Below, piece by piece: positions 8,060 through 16,675 of a DNA stretch of 64,000 nt. Source of the DNA: JANWXR01 sp964608265 (GTDB lineage: Bacteria; Chloroflexota; Anaerolineae; Anaerolineales; UBA6663). The notes beneath the pieces were generated by a model that was not told where the DNA came from, did no database searches, and saw only the letters and a list, made by a program, of their open reading frames with translations. Position 1 is the first letter of the stretch; each line of letters starts with the position of its first letter. The stretch lies in contig CAZSNP010000017.1 of the NCBI GenBank assembly GCA_964608265.1, positions 10,623-74,622 on the forward strand, written 5' to 3'. The position numbers were made by a program, and so were the translations under genes.

Positions 8060-9058
8060 ATGCCACCCGTCCTCCAGGTCTCCGACCTCGCCGTGCGCTT
8101 TCACACGCAGGATGGCGTGGTGCATGCCGTCAACGGCGTGTCGTTTGACGTCAACGAGGGCGAGACGCTGGCCATCGTTGGCGAGAGCGGGTGCGGCAAG
8201 AGCGTGACGATGATGTCGCTGCTGCGGCTGGCCTCCGGCCGCATCGCCAGCGGCCAGGCCCTGTTCCACGACGGCTACAGCCAGTGCGACCTGCTCAAAC
8301 TCTCCGAGCCGGAGCTGCGCCAGATGCGCGGCGGCCGCATCGGCTTCATCTTTCAAGACCCGCTCTCCTCGCTTAACCCGGTGCTGACCATCGGCGAGCA
8401 GATCGCCGAGACGTTGCGCGAACATCTGGCGATGAACGAAGCGGCGGCGCACACACGCACGCTGGAGCTGCTGGCGCACGTCGGCATCCCGGATGCGGCC
8501 TCGCGCTTCAATAACTATCCCCACCAGTTCTCGGGCGGCATGCGCCAGCGGGTGATGATCGCCATTGCCATTGCCTGCGGGCCGAAGCTCCTCATCGCCG
8601 ACGAGCCGACCACGGCGCTCGATGTCACTATCCAGGCGCAAATCGTGGATTTGGTGTTGCGGCTGCAAAAGGAGCTGGGCATGGCCGTGATCTGGATCAC
8701 GCACGACCTCGGCATCGTGGCCGGGATGGCCGACCGGGTGGTGGTGATGTACGCGGGCCGCGTGGCCGAATCCGCGCCGCTGGATGAGTTGTACGAGCAG
8801 CCGCACCATCCGTACACCATCGGCCTGCTCGGCGCGCTGCCCCGGCTCGAGGCGCGTCACACCACGCGGCTGGTCAACATCAAAGGTGCGCCGCCCGACC
8901 TGCGCGTGGAGCCGCGCCATTGCCAGTTCGCCTTCCGCTGTGGCTACGCCTTCGAGCGCTGCTGGGCCGAGCAGCCACCGCTGCTGCCGGTCGGCCCGCA
9001 GCACGGCGCGGCGTGCTTCTTCGATGTGGCCAGAGGAGTCCCGCGTAATGGCGCCTGA
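8060..9058 (+). CDS. ABC importer ATPase, DppD family
   Basis: This 332-residue ATPase powers the Dpp/Opp-type importer. Walker A GESGCGKS lies near residue 38, the signature SGGMRQR near 157, and Walker B LLIADEP near 178. A Cys-containing C-terminal oligopeptide-transporter tail (Cys near 294, 299 and 306) is present. The start at 8060 places the ATPase fold directly after the initiator. The frame is open far upstream, but that part overlaps the permease and an intergenic repeat. Confidence 0.92.
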   Translation: MPPVLQVSDLAVRFHTQDGVVHAVNGVSFDVNEGETLAIVGESGCGKSVTMMSLLRLASGRIASGQALFHDGYSQCDLLKLSEPELRQMRGGRIGFIFQDPLSSLNPVLTIGEQIAETLREHLAMNEAAAHTRTLELLAHVGIPDAASRFNNYPHQFSGGMRQRVMIAIAIACGPKLLIADEPTTALDVTIQAQIVDLVLRLQKELGMAVIWITHDLGIVAGMADRVVVMYAGRVAESAPLDELYEQPHHPYTIGLLGALPRLEARHTTRLVNIKGAPPDLRVEPRHCQFAFRCGYAFERCWAEQPPLLPVGPQHGAACFFDVARGVPRNGA

Positions 9059-9080
9059 CGGAAGTTTAGGGTTCTTGGCG

Positions 9081-9106
9081 GCGGCCCGCTCGTCGGGTCG
9101 GGCCGC
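9081..9106. repeat. 8-bp perfect GC hairpin between the two ATPase genes
   Basis: GCGGCCCG at 9081-9088 pairs with CGGGCCGC at 9099-9106. Unlike other junctions, a clear GAAGGAGG ribosome-binding site follows before the ATG at 9127. Confidence 0.6.
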
Positions 9107-9126
9107 GGTCGAAGGAGGCGGATGAC

Positions 9127-10170
9127 ATGCAAACACCCGGCTTCCAGAGCAGTCAAACCAACGGCCAGGTGCTGGTCAACGTCGTCGAATTGAAAAAGCA
9201 CTTCCCCATCCCCGGTAACCGGCTGCTCGGCAGGCCGCCCGGCGCGGTGAAGTCGGTGGATGGCGTGTCCTTTGATATCCGCAAAGGCGAGACGCTCGGG
9301 TTGGTGGGCGAGAGCGGCTGCGGCAAATCCACCACCGGCCGGGCCGTGTTGCTGCTGCACAAGCCGACCGGCGGCCAGGTGTACTTCGATGGGCAAGACC
9401 TGACGGCCCTCGGCGACGAAGACCTGCGCCGTCTGCGACCGAAGATGCAGATGATCTTTCAGGATTCGTACTCGTCGCTCAACCCGCGCCATTCGGTCGG
9501 CAAGATCGTCACCGAGCCGCAGATGATCCACGGCTTGCTGACCGCCGCGCAGGCCAAAGACCGCGCGGTGGAGTTGCTCGACACGGTGGGCCTCAACCCG
9601 GCCTTCGCGGTGCGCTTCCCGCACGAGTTCTCCGGCGGGCAGCGCCAGCGCATCAACATCGCCCGCGCGCTGTCCCTCAATCCGAGCTTTGTGGTGTGCG
9701 ACGAGCCGATCTCGGCGCTCGACGTTTCGATCCAGGCCCAGATCATCAACCTGTTGCAGGAGTTGCAGGAACGCCTCGGGCTGACGTATCTCTTCATCGC
9801 CCATGACTTGAACATGGTGCGCTACCTCAGCAACCGCATCGCCGTGATGTACCTCGGCAAGGTGATGGAACTGGCGGATCGCGAGGCGCTGTTCACGCGA
9901 CCGCACCATCCGTACACGCAATCGCTCATCTCGGCCGTGCCGGTGCCCTCGCCGAAGATCGAGCGCGGGCGCAAACGCATTTTGCTGCCGGGCGAGGTGC
10001 CCAGCCCGGCCAGGCCGCCGCAGGGTTGCGTCTTCAACACGCGTTGCCCGCTCGCGCAGCGGATTTGTCATGAGCAGGCGCCCGAGTACCGCGAGGTCGA
10101 GCCGGGTCACTTCGCGGCCTGCCATTTGATCGATTCAAAAGGCAGTCACCGAATACCCGCCCCGGCCTGA
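9127..10170 (+). CDS. ABC importer ATPase, DppF family
   Basis: This 347-residue partner ATPase pairs with the DppD-type subunit just upstream. Walker A GESGCGKST lies near residue 60, the signature SGGQRQR near 173, and Walker B VVCDEPISALD near 193. The C-terminus carries the family tail GCVFNTRCP with further Cys residues near 320-335. AAGGAGG lies 10 nt before the ATG. It is the last intact gene of the importer operon; degraded gene fragments follow. Confidence 0.93.
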   Translation: MQTPGFQSSQTNGQVLVNVVELKKHFPIPGNRLLGRPPGAVKSVDGVSFDIRKGETLGLVGESGCGKSTTGRAVLLLHKPTGGQVYFDGQDLTALGDEDLRRLRPKMQMIFQDSYSSLNPRHSVGKIVTEPQMIHGLLTAAQAKDRAVELLDTVGLNPAFAVRFPHEFSGGQRQRINIARALSLNPSFVVCDEPISALDVSIQAQIINLLQELQERLGLTYLFIAHDLNMVRYLSNRIAVMYLGKVMELADREALFTRPHHPYTQSLISAVPVPSPKIERGRKRILLPGEVPSPARPPQGCVFNTRCPLAQRICHEQAPEYREVEPGHFAACHLIDSKGSHRIPAPA

Positions 10171-10366
10171 CCTCGCGCAACGCCTCGCCTGGCATATTGG
10201 CGCGCAATTCAACTATGGGCCGGTGGTGCGGGCCGTCGCGCGATCAACGCTTGCTCTTCATCAACGGCACGGCCAACGGTTTCGGGGTTGCGCTGTTATT
10301 GATTCTGCAACCGCTGTCCATCACGAGCCTCGGGGCCGCGCCGGAGCAGAGCGGCGCGACTGTGTT

Positions 10367-10612
10367 ATGACCGACGAACCGCACACCCCACACCCCGCCC
10401 ATCGCCAAAACCTCACGCCGCTGCTCAACCCGCGCGCCATCGCGGTGAAGGAAGTGACGCGCGCCACCGAGACGCTGAGCCTGCCGGAGTGCTACGCGCT
10501 GTTGCGAGGCGGGACGCTCGCTGCGTATCAGGCCATGCGCGCGTCGGAGGATGCGCGGGAAGGCCCACATGCCTTCGCCGAAAAGCGCGCGCCGGTGTGG
10601 AAAGGAAAATGA
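10367..10612 (+). pseudogene. Chimeric remnant: acyl-CoA synthetase N-terminus joined to enoyl-CoA hydratase C-terminus
   Basis: An 81-codon frame begins with a segment ending LTPLLNPRAIAV, which matches the start of ADP-forming acyl-CoA synthetases (CoA-binding domain). It then switches to EDAREGPHAFAEKRAPVWKG, the characteristic C-terminal end of crotonase-family enoyl-CoA hydratases. The missing middle implies a deletion that joined two neighbouring genes. The stop lies in the arm of the next repeat. The preceding open frame (10215-10370) overlaps it by ATGA and I cannot identify it. Apart from these remnants and the repeat at 10612-10681, I see nothing in 10171-10697. Confidence 0.6.
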
Positions 10613-10681
10613 ACCGCGAAGACACACAGCGCGCGAAGGAATTCGCAGAGCTTTCTTTGCGGTCTTTGCGCCTTCGCGGTT
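10612..10681. repeat. 10-bp inverted repeat of the CTTTGCG/CGCGAAG family
   Basis: AACCGCGAAG at 10612-10621 pairs with CTTCGCGGTT at 10672-10681, and CTTTGCG units lie between. Related copies are at 53182-53242, 54741-54794 and 57973-58040. Confidence 0.85.
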
Positions 10682-10697
10682 AACTCAGGAATTCAAC

Positions 10698-11765
10698 ATG
10701 CCCTTACCTCTATCCCTGAATACACTCCTCAACCCTCAACCCGGCTGGTATCGCGGCGACTTCCACTGCCACACCAATCACAGCGACGGCGTGCATTCGC
10801 CCGCAGAACTAATCGAAGTCGCCCGCGGCGAGGGCCTTGCTTTCTTCGCCATCACCGACCACAACGCCGTGAGCGCGTATGGCGAGTTTGGCGAGGCGGG
10901 GTTGCTCATCATCCCCGGCGTCGAGGCCACCTACAAACGCGGACACTGGAACATCTTCGGCGTCACCGAGGACGGCGCCTGGCTGCAACAAATCTGCCGC
11001 GGCTACAGCGACGCGCCGCGACCCGGCGACCCGTATCCCACCGTCAACGCATTGATGCGCACGGCGGCCTCGCTCGGCCTGCTCAACTCCATCAATCACC
11101 CGCTGCTCGCGCCGTGGGCGTGGGAGTTCCCCCAGAGCGAGATGCAGCATCTGCACGCGCTGGAAATCTGGAACGATCCAAGCTGGCCGGACAATGACCG
11201 CGACAATCCGCGCGCGGTTGAGCTGTGGACGCGGATGCTCAACGACGGCTGGCGTGTGACGGCGCTCGGCGGCAGCGACTATCATCGCCCGCACCCGCCC
11301 GCCGGGCAGACCAAGCCCGATGAGCGCCTCGGGCTGCCGGGCACGTATGTGTACGCGGAGGCGCTCTCGGGCGCGGCCATCCTCAGCGCGGTGCGCGAGC
11401 GGCGGGCGTATGTGAGCGCGGGTCCGCGCCTCACGTTCGCGGCCCGCCTCAACGGCACACGGTACGAGGTTGGGGCGGAGGTGGGGGAGGTGAGCGGCGC
11501 GGTGGAATTCACCGCGACGGTGAGCGATTGCCCGCCCTCGGCGCGAGCGGTGATGGTGCGGAACGGTCACCCGTTGGCCGAGGCCTCCGCAGCGGGCGGC
11601 GGCATCCATCTGCAATTGCGCGCCGGAGCCAATCGCGGCCGGGCGGCGTGGTATCGCTGTGATGTTTTCGACGCGGATGGGCGGCTGCTTGCGATCACCA
11701 ATCCCATCTTCACCGGCCCGCGCCCCACCCCGACGAAGATGACGTTCGGGGAATTTCTGGCTTGA
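10698..11765 (+). CDS. PHP-domain (CehA/McbA-like) metallohydrolase
   Basis: This 355-residue protein starts with the polymerase-and-histidinol-phosphatase metal-binding motif HCHTNHSDG near residue 24. Further metal ligands are likely at TDHNA near 55-59 and in the SDYH segment near 193-196. CehA/McbA-type members hydrolyse phosphoester or carbamate bonds. The C-terminal third looks like a beta-rich accessory region. The ATG at 10698 follows AGGAA and leaves the PHP motif at the usual distance. Substrate unknown. It may belong to the carnitine/betaine block by position only. Confidence 0.8.
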   Translation: MPLPLSLNTLLNPQPGWYRGDFHCHTNHSDGVHSPAELIEVARGEGLAFFAITDHNAVSAYGEFGEAGLLIIPGVEATYKRGHWNIFGVTEDGAWLQQICRGYSDAPRPGDPYPTVNALMRTAASLGLLNSINHPLLAPWAWEFPQSEMQHLHALEIWNDPSWPDNDRDNPRAVELWTRMLNDGWRVTALGGSDYHRPHPPAGQTKPDERLGLPGTYVYAEALSGAAILSAVRERRAYVSAGPRLTFAARLNGTRYEVGAEVGEVSGAVEFTATVSDCPPSARAVMVRNGHPLAEASAAGGGIHLQLRAGANRGRAAWYRCDVFDADGRLLAITNPIFTGPRPTPTKMTFGEFLA

Positions 11766-11867
11766 GTCCAAAGCCCGCGCGCGTGCCGCTCGGCGCCAAA
11801 CGGTGGATCAGGCTGGTGCTCAACGGGCCGGCGGTGTGCGCGGGCGGATGTCGGGGCTGTATCAATC

Positions 11868-11912
11868 GTCGGGCTCAGATTTAAGTCGCCCGACTCAAAT
11901 GACATTTATAAT
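11868..11912 (+). promoter_or_regulatory. Operator-like dyad next to a TATAAT box upstream of the flavoprotein gene
   Basis: GTCGGGC at 11868-11874 and GCCCGAC at 11888-11894 form a 27-bp dyad that covers the expected -35 region of a TATAAT at 11907-11912. A second small dyad, ATCGGT/ACCGAT, spans 11946-11971. This would give a leader of about 125 nt before the ATG at 12042. The -35 box itself is poor, which fits a regulated promoter. Nothing else is seen in 11766-12041. Confidence 0.45.
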
Positions 11913-12041
11913 AACCGGCGAATCAGGTTTCCGATACCAACAAACATCGGTCACCCTCACCCTGTACCGATCGTAGAATAGCCGGGAGCAACAGGCTCGC
12001 GCCTCTGGCGCGTGTCCGTCGCCTCGCCAAGGAGTCACTGT

Positions 12042-14558
12042 ATGGCCATTGTGCCCTCCCACGCAAACGCCGTCATCATCGGCGCCGGCATCGTCGGCAA
12101 CAGCATGGCTTACCATCTGGCCCGGCTGGGCTGGAAGGACATGGTGCTGTTGGATAAAGGCCCCCTGCCCAATCCCGGCGGTTCCACCGGCCACGCCTCC
12201 AACTTCATCTTTCTGGTGGACCACTCGAAGGAGATGGCGAAGTTCACGCTTGACAGCGTGAAGCAGTACAAGGAGCTGGGGGTCTTCATCCAGAGCGGCG
12301 GCATCGAGGTGGCCCGCACCACCGAACGCGTCGAGGAGTTGAAGCGCCGTTTGGCCTCGGGCAAGTCGTGGGGCATTGACGCGGAATTGATCTCACCCAC
12401 TGAAGTGAAGAAGCTCGTGCCGTTCATCAACGAGAAGATCATCCTCGGCGGCTTTTACACACCCGGCATCGGCACGGTGGATTCGCTGCGCGGCGGCACG
12501 ATTATGCGCGAACGCGCGCAGCAGATGGGCGCGCTGACCGTCTGCCCGCTGGTCGAGGTTACGGGGGTGGAGGTCGAAAACGGGCGGGTGCGCGGCGTGC
12601 GCACGAACCAGGGCGATATTCGGGCCGACGTCGTCGTGGTGTGCTGCGGCTTATGGAGCCCGCGCATCGCCCGCATGGCCGGCGCGCACATCCCCCTCAC
12701 GCCCGCCGTGCACCAGATGATCAGCGTCGGCCCGGTTCCGCTGTTCGCCAAGACCACCGGCGAGATCGAATACCCCATCGTCCGCGACATGGACGTGAAC
12801 GGCTACGAGCGCCAGCACGGGGGCGATATGGAGGTCGGCTCGTACGACCACCGGCCCATCCTGTGGAATCCCGATGACGTGCCCTCCATTGAGCAGGCCA
12901 AGCTGTCGCCGACCGAGGCGCCGTTCACGAAAGAGGATTTCGACCCCTCGCTGCAACACGCGCTGGAGTTGATGCCCGAGATCCTCGGCGACCCGAAGGT
13001 CGGCATTCGCTACGCGATTAACGGCCTGCTCTCGCTCACGCCCGACGGCTTCCCGCTGCTCGGCGAGACGCCGGAGGTGAAGGGTTTGTGGTCCGTCGCC
13101 GCTATCTGGATCAAGGAAGCGCCCGGCATCGCGCGCTGCATGGCCGAGTGGATGACGCACGGCGCGCCGGAGATCGACCCGACCGGCTCCGACATCGCGC
13201 GCTTCTACGGCCATCAAAAGACGAAGGTTCACATCCACGCCCGCACTGCCGAGGGTTTCAACAAAACCTACGGCATCGTCCACCCGCGCGAGCAGTGGGC
13301 GAGCAACCGCAACGTGCGCGTCAGCCCGCTCTTCGAACGGCAGAAGGCGCTGGGGGCGGTCTTCTTCGAGGCGATGGGCTTTGAGCGCCCGCAGTGGTAC
13401 GAGCACAACGCGCGGCTGCTGCCGAAGTACGGCGAGCGCGTGCTGCCGCGCCGCTACGAGTGGGATGCGCGCTGGTGGTCGCCCATCATCAACGCCGAGC
13501 ATCTGGCCATGCGCGAGAGCGTGGGCATGGTGGACCTCTCGGCCTTCGCCATCTTCGATGTCACCGGCCCGGGCGCGCTGGAGTACATGCAAAAGATGTG
13601 CGTGTTGCAGATGGATGTGCCGGCCGGCCGTGTGGTGTATACCTCGCTGCTCAACACCGCCGGCGGCATCAAGGCCGACCTCACCGTGATGCGCCTCGGT
13701 CACGATCATTTCCGCGTCGTCACCGGCGTCTTCGATGGGCCGCGCGACCGGAAGTGGTTCACCGATCACCTGCCCGCCGACGGCTCGGCGCAACTGGCTG
13801 ATGTCAGCTCGGCGTGGACGACCATCGGCGTGTGGGGGCCGAACGCGCGCAAGCTGATGCAATCGGCCACCGAGGCGGATCTTTCGGCAGCGGCCTTCCC
13901 CTTCGGCACCTTCAGGCCGGTGGAGATCGGCCCGATCAGCGCATTGGCCTCGCGCATCTCGTACGTCGGCGAGTTGGGCTGGGAGATTTATGCGCCGATG
14001 GAGCAGGCCGGCCGCTTGTGGGATGTGCTCTGGGAGGCGGGCCAGCCGTTCGGCGTGACGCCGGTGGGCATCGGCGTGTACGGCAACACGGCGCGGCTGG
14101 AGAAGTGCTACCGGCTGTACGGCGCGGAACTCGAATTGGAATACAACCTGGTCGAGGCCGGGCTGGCGCGGCCGCAGGTGAAGCCGCAGGATTTCATCGG
14201 CAGGGAGGCGTACCTGCGCCAGCGCGCCGAGAAACCGGCGGCGATTCTGTGCTCGCTCACCGTGGAGGACAACACGGCGCGCTCGGGTTTCCCGCGCGCC
14301 ATGCAGGGCCGCGAGCCGATCCTCACGCCGCAGGGCCAGCCGCTCGAGGATGCGCACGGGCGGCGCTCGTACGTCACCAGCGCCGGGGCCGGGCCGTCCA
14401 TCGGCAAGACCATCCTCATGAGCTACCTGCCGCCGGAGTACGCCAAAGCGGGCGCGTCGCTGCTCGTCGAATACTTCAACGAGCACTTCCCGGTCACGGT
14501 GGCAGCCGCCGGCAACACGCCCTTGTTCGACCCGAAGAACGAGCGGATGAAAGCATGA
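12042..14558 (+). CDS. Dimethylglycine/sarcosine dehydrogenase-like flavoprotein with aminomethyltransferase domain
   Basis: This 838-residue protein has an N-terminal DAO-type FAD domain (loop GAGIVG near 14-19, about 1-400). A linking domain and a C-terminal GcvT-like tetrahydrofolate-binding region (about 455-838) follow. This architecture belongs to dimethylglycine and sarcosine dehydrogenases, which demethylate their amine and pass the one-carbon unit to folate and the electrons to ETF. His in the TGHAS segment near residue 51 aligns with the histidine that holds FAD covalently in that family. EtfB and EtfA follow directly. AAGGAG lies 8 nt before the ATG. It would complete betaine demethylation after the carnitine-type genes; the exact methylamine is unproven. 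Confidence 0.88.
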   Translation: MAIVPSHANAVIIGAGIVGNSMAYHLARLGWKDMVLLDKGPLPNPGGSTGHASNFIFLVDHSKEMAKFTLDSVKQYKELGVFIQSGGIEVARTTERVEELKRRLASGKSWGIDAELISPTEVKKLVPFINEKIILGGFYTPGIGTVDSLRGGTIMRERAQQMGALTVCPLVEVTGVEVENGRVRGVRTNQGDIRADVVVVCCGLWSPRIARMAGAHIPLTPAVHQMISVGPVPLFAKTTGEIEYPIVRDMDVNGYERQHGGDMEVGSYDHRPILWNPDDVPSIEQAKLSPTEAPFTKEDFDPSLQHALELMPEILGDPKVGIRYAINGLLSLTPDGFPLLGETPEVKGLWSVAAIWIKEAPGIARCMAEWMTHGAPEIDPTGSDIARFYGHQKTKVHIHARTAEGFNKTYGIVHPREQWASNRNVRVSPLFERQKALGAVFFEAMGFERPQWYEHNARLLPKYGERVLPRRYEWDARWWSPIINAEHLAMRESVGMVDLSAFAIFDVTGPGALEYMQKMCVLQMDVPAGRVVYTSLLNTAGGIKADLTVMRLGHDHFRVVTGVFDGPRDRKWFTDHLPADGSAQLADVSSAWTTIGVWGPNARKLMQSATEADLSAAAFPFGTFRPVEIGPISALASRISYVGELGWEIYAPMEQAGRLWDVLWEAGQPFGVTPVGIGVYGNTARLEKCYRLYGAELELEYNLVEAGLARPQVKPQDFIGREAYLRQRAEKPAAILCSLTVEDNTARSGFPRAMQGREPILTPQGQPLEDAHGRRSYVTSAGAGPSIGKTILMSYLPPEYAKAGASLLVEYFNEHFPVTVAAAGNTPLFDPKNERMKA

Positions 14559-14566
14559 AAGTTTGC

Positions 14567-14707
14567 ATGTCGCCCTGAGCGCGAATGAGCGGCCAACGTC
14601 ACTTCCGTCTCGTTTCGCGCGAAGGGCTTCGACCGAGATCGAAGGCGCCCGTCGCGCGACAAGGCCCGAGAAATGCCACCGTCAGGCGTATGCGCTCAGG
14701 GCGACAT
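14567..14707. mobile_element. 141-bp MITE-like element with 16-bp perfect terminal inverted repeats
   Basis: ATGTCGCCCTGAGCGC at 14567-14582 and GCGCTCAGGGCGACAT at 14692-14707 are exact inverted copies at the ends of a 141-bp non-coding stretch. It sits 8 nt after the flavoprotein stop and ends 14 nt before the EtfB start. The size and termini fit a non-autonomous element or large REP. No target-site duplication is obvious. Confidence 0.6.
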
Positions 14708-14721
14708 TATCGGAAAAGCCC

Positions 14722-15477
14722 ATGAACATTCTAGTCTGCGTAAAACGCGTGCCCGCCACCGGCGGCAAAATCGAACTCACCGCTGACGCGCAGGAGATTG
14801 ATACGCGCTATCTCGGCTTTACCATCAGCCCGCACGAGGAGTGCGCGGTGGAGGAGGCCGTGCGGCTGGTGGAGGCGCACGGCGGGTCGGCGACCGTGCT
14901 CACCCTCGGCCCGGCGGCGGCGGAGGAGCAATTGCGCGATGCGCTGGCGATGGGTGTGGAGAACGCCATCCTGCTCGAGACCGATGGCCGCGAGTGGGAC
15001 CCGGCGGCCACGGCCAACGCCATCGTGGAGGCCATTCGCGCCAGCGGTGCCCGCTACGACGCATTGCTGTTCGGCATGGAGTCCGCTGACACCGGGGGGA
15101 ATCAGGTCGGCGTGCGCGTCGCCTGCGCCCTCGACTGGCCGTGCGTCACCGGGGTGAAGGGGATCGAAATCAAAGGCAGCGAAGCCGTTGCCAAACGCGA
15201 GGCGGCCGGCGGGTGGGAGGTGTACGAGGTGGCGCTGCCGGCGGTGTTCACCGTGAAGGAAGGCATCAACCTGCCGCGCTATCCACCGCTGATGGGCCGG
15301 CTCAAAGCAAAGAAAAAAGTGATTGAAAAGCGGCAGCCGGCCTGGCCCGGCAACGGCCTCGAAAAAGTGCGGCTGAGGCTCCCGCCCGATACCGGCGGCC
15401 AGGTGGAGATCCTCGGCGAAGGCCCGCAGGCGGCGGCGCGGGCGGTGGAGGTCTTTCAGAAACTGGGGATTGTGTAA
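14722..15477 (+). CDS. etfB: Electron transfer flavoprotein beta subunit
   Basis: This 251-residue EtfB binds AMP and, with EtfA, accepts electrons from flavin dehydrogenases. The N-terminal ILVCVKRVPATGG and the central ETF-beta segment near residues 110-135 (MESADTGGNQVGVRVA) are typical. The preceding dimethylglycine-dehydrogenase-like gene is the natural electron donor. I begin at 14722 where family similarity starts; a GGAAAAG run is upstream. It is separated from EtfA by only two bases. Confidence 0.93.
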   Translation: MNILVCVKRVPATGGKIELTADAQEIDTRYLGFTISPHEECAVEEAVRLVEAHGGSATVLTLGPAAAEEQLRDALAMGVENAILLETDGREWDPAATANAIVEAIRASGARYDALLFGMESADTGGNQVGVRVACALDWPCVTGVKGIEIKGSEAVAKREAAGGWEVYEVALPAVFTVKEGINLPRYPPLMGRLKAKKKVIEKRQPAWPGNGLEKVRLRLPPDTGGQVEILGEGPQAAARAVEVFQKLGIV

Positions 15478-15479
15478 CC

Positions 15480-16511
15480 ATGATCCTGACCTTGATCGAA
15501 CACGAAGGCGGCCAACCGGCTGAGGTTTCGCTGCAAGCGCTCACCCTGGCGCGGCGGCTGGCGCAGGGCTGGGCGTCACCGCAGAGCAGTGAGGGAGAAG
15601 CGCGCAGCACTTCTCCAGCGCACGCTCGGCTTGCGCCCGCGCCGCTGCACGCCGTCGCGATTGGCGCAGCGCCATCACTGGCCGACTCACTCGCTTCGTA
15701 TGGCGTCGAGGTCCTGCACCTCGCGCAGCACGACCGGCTCGACGCATACACTCCGGCGGCCTGGGCGCAGGCCATCGTCGAGTTGTTGACTCTGCAACCG
15801 AAGGCCATCGTCGCCCCGGGCACCGAGCGGGGCAACGAGGTGCTGGCCCACGTCGGCGCGCGCACCGGCCTGCCGATGGCGGCCAATTGCACCGACGCCC
15901 AACCCGGCGACCCGCTGCGCGTCACCCGCGTTCGCTGGGGCGGCAGCCTGCTCGAAGACGCACAACTCGGCGGCGCTGTGAAACTCCTCACGGTCGCGCC
16001 TCACAGCCTCGCGGCGGAGGCAACCTCCCCCGCTTCATCGCTCACCGTCCGGCCATTCGCGCCGGCGCTCACCGACAAAGACTTCCGCGTGCGCGTGGCG
16101 CGCCGCGTGACGTCCGACAGCGGCAAGGTCTCGCTGGCGGATGCGAAGGTCGTCGTCGGCGGCGGGCGCGGTGTGGCCAACGCCGAGAGTTTCCGGCATC
16201 TCGAAGCGCTGGCGACGTTGCTGGGCGGCGTCGTCGGCTGCTCGCGGGCCATCACCAGCCTCGGCTGGCGGCCGCACGCCGACCAGATCGGCCAGACCGG
16301 CACGCGCATCGCGCCCGAGCTGTACATCGCCTGCGGCATCAGCGGGGCGATTCAGCACATGGTCGGCTGCAAAGGCGCCAAGCACCTCCTCGCCATCAAC
16401 ACCGACCGCGACGCGCCCATCATGCTCCAGGCGGACTACGCCATCATCGGCGACCTGCACGACGTCCTCCCCGCGCTGTGCGAGGCGCTCAAAAAGCCGC
16501 CGCCAGCGTAA
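15480..16511 (+). CDS. etfA: Electron transfer flavoprotein alpha subunit
   Basis: This 343-residue EtfA carries the C-terminal FAD-binding domain with GQTGTRIAPELYIACGISG near 265-283 and INTDRDAPIM near 302-311, both diagnostic. It forms the heterodimer with EtfB just upstream and would feed electrons from the flavoprotein at 12042 to the quinone pool. Residues about 33-56 look inserted: they are encoded by a GGAGAAG/CTTCTCC hairpin (15594-15616) that recurs elsewhere in the window, and the family normally has a short loop there. Confidence 0.93.
   Translation: MILTLIEHEGGQPAEVSLQALTLARRLAQGWASPQSSEGEARSTSPAHARLAPAPLHAVAIGAAPSLADSLASYGVEVLHLAQHDRLDAYTPAAWAQAIVELLTLQPKAIVAPGTERGNEVLAHVGARTGLPMAANCTDAQPGDPLRVTRVRWGGSLLEDAQLGGAVKLLTVAPHSLAAEATSPASSLTVRPFAPALTDKDFRVRVARRVTSDSGKVSLADAKVVVGGGRGVANAESFRHLEALATLLGGVVGCSRAITSLGWRPHADQIGQTGTRIAPELYIACGISGAIQHMVGCKGAKHLLAINTDRDAPIMLQADYAIIGDLHDVLPALCEALKKPPPA
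15594..15616. repeat. In-frame hairpin inside etfA
   Basis: GGAGAAG at 15594-15600 pairs with CTTCTCC at 15610-15616 around CGCGCAGCA. The GGAGAAGCGCG core is shared with the intragenic repeat at 33197-33247. Confidence 0.6.
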
Positions 16512-16586
16512 TCCCCGGGCCAGTCGTTCCCGCAACCGAATCCCGCGCCGCACCCGTCGGGCGAAGCCGGCGCCTTCGCCCCGGCT

Positions 16587-16604
16587 GTCTCCGTTTTTGT
16601 ATCC
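16587..16604 (+). promoter_or_regulatory. Shared 18-mer GTMTCCNTTTYTGTMTYY, copy 1
   Basis: GTCTCCGTTTTTGTATCC lies 71 nt upstream of the SnoaL-like gene. Very similar sequences lie before two other genes (17214-17231 and 18186-18203). It may be a binding site or an alternative sigma-factor promoter element. Confidence 0.4.
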
Positions 16605-16675
16605 CGGGCAGAGACCCGGCCACGCCGTTGAGGCTGTTTAATCGCCTCACCTTCCGTGCAAGCCGGGAGACGCTC

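Noticed and set aside
10215..10370. 51-codon frame upstream of the chimeric remnant
   Set aside because: No recognisable family; probably the tail of a deleted gene, noted only as context.
12651..14486. Long open frame (611 codons) antisense to the flavoprotein gene
   Set aside because: It is a mirror frame of a GC-rich gene with clear domains on the plus strand; the antisense product is Arg/His-rich without domains.
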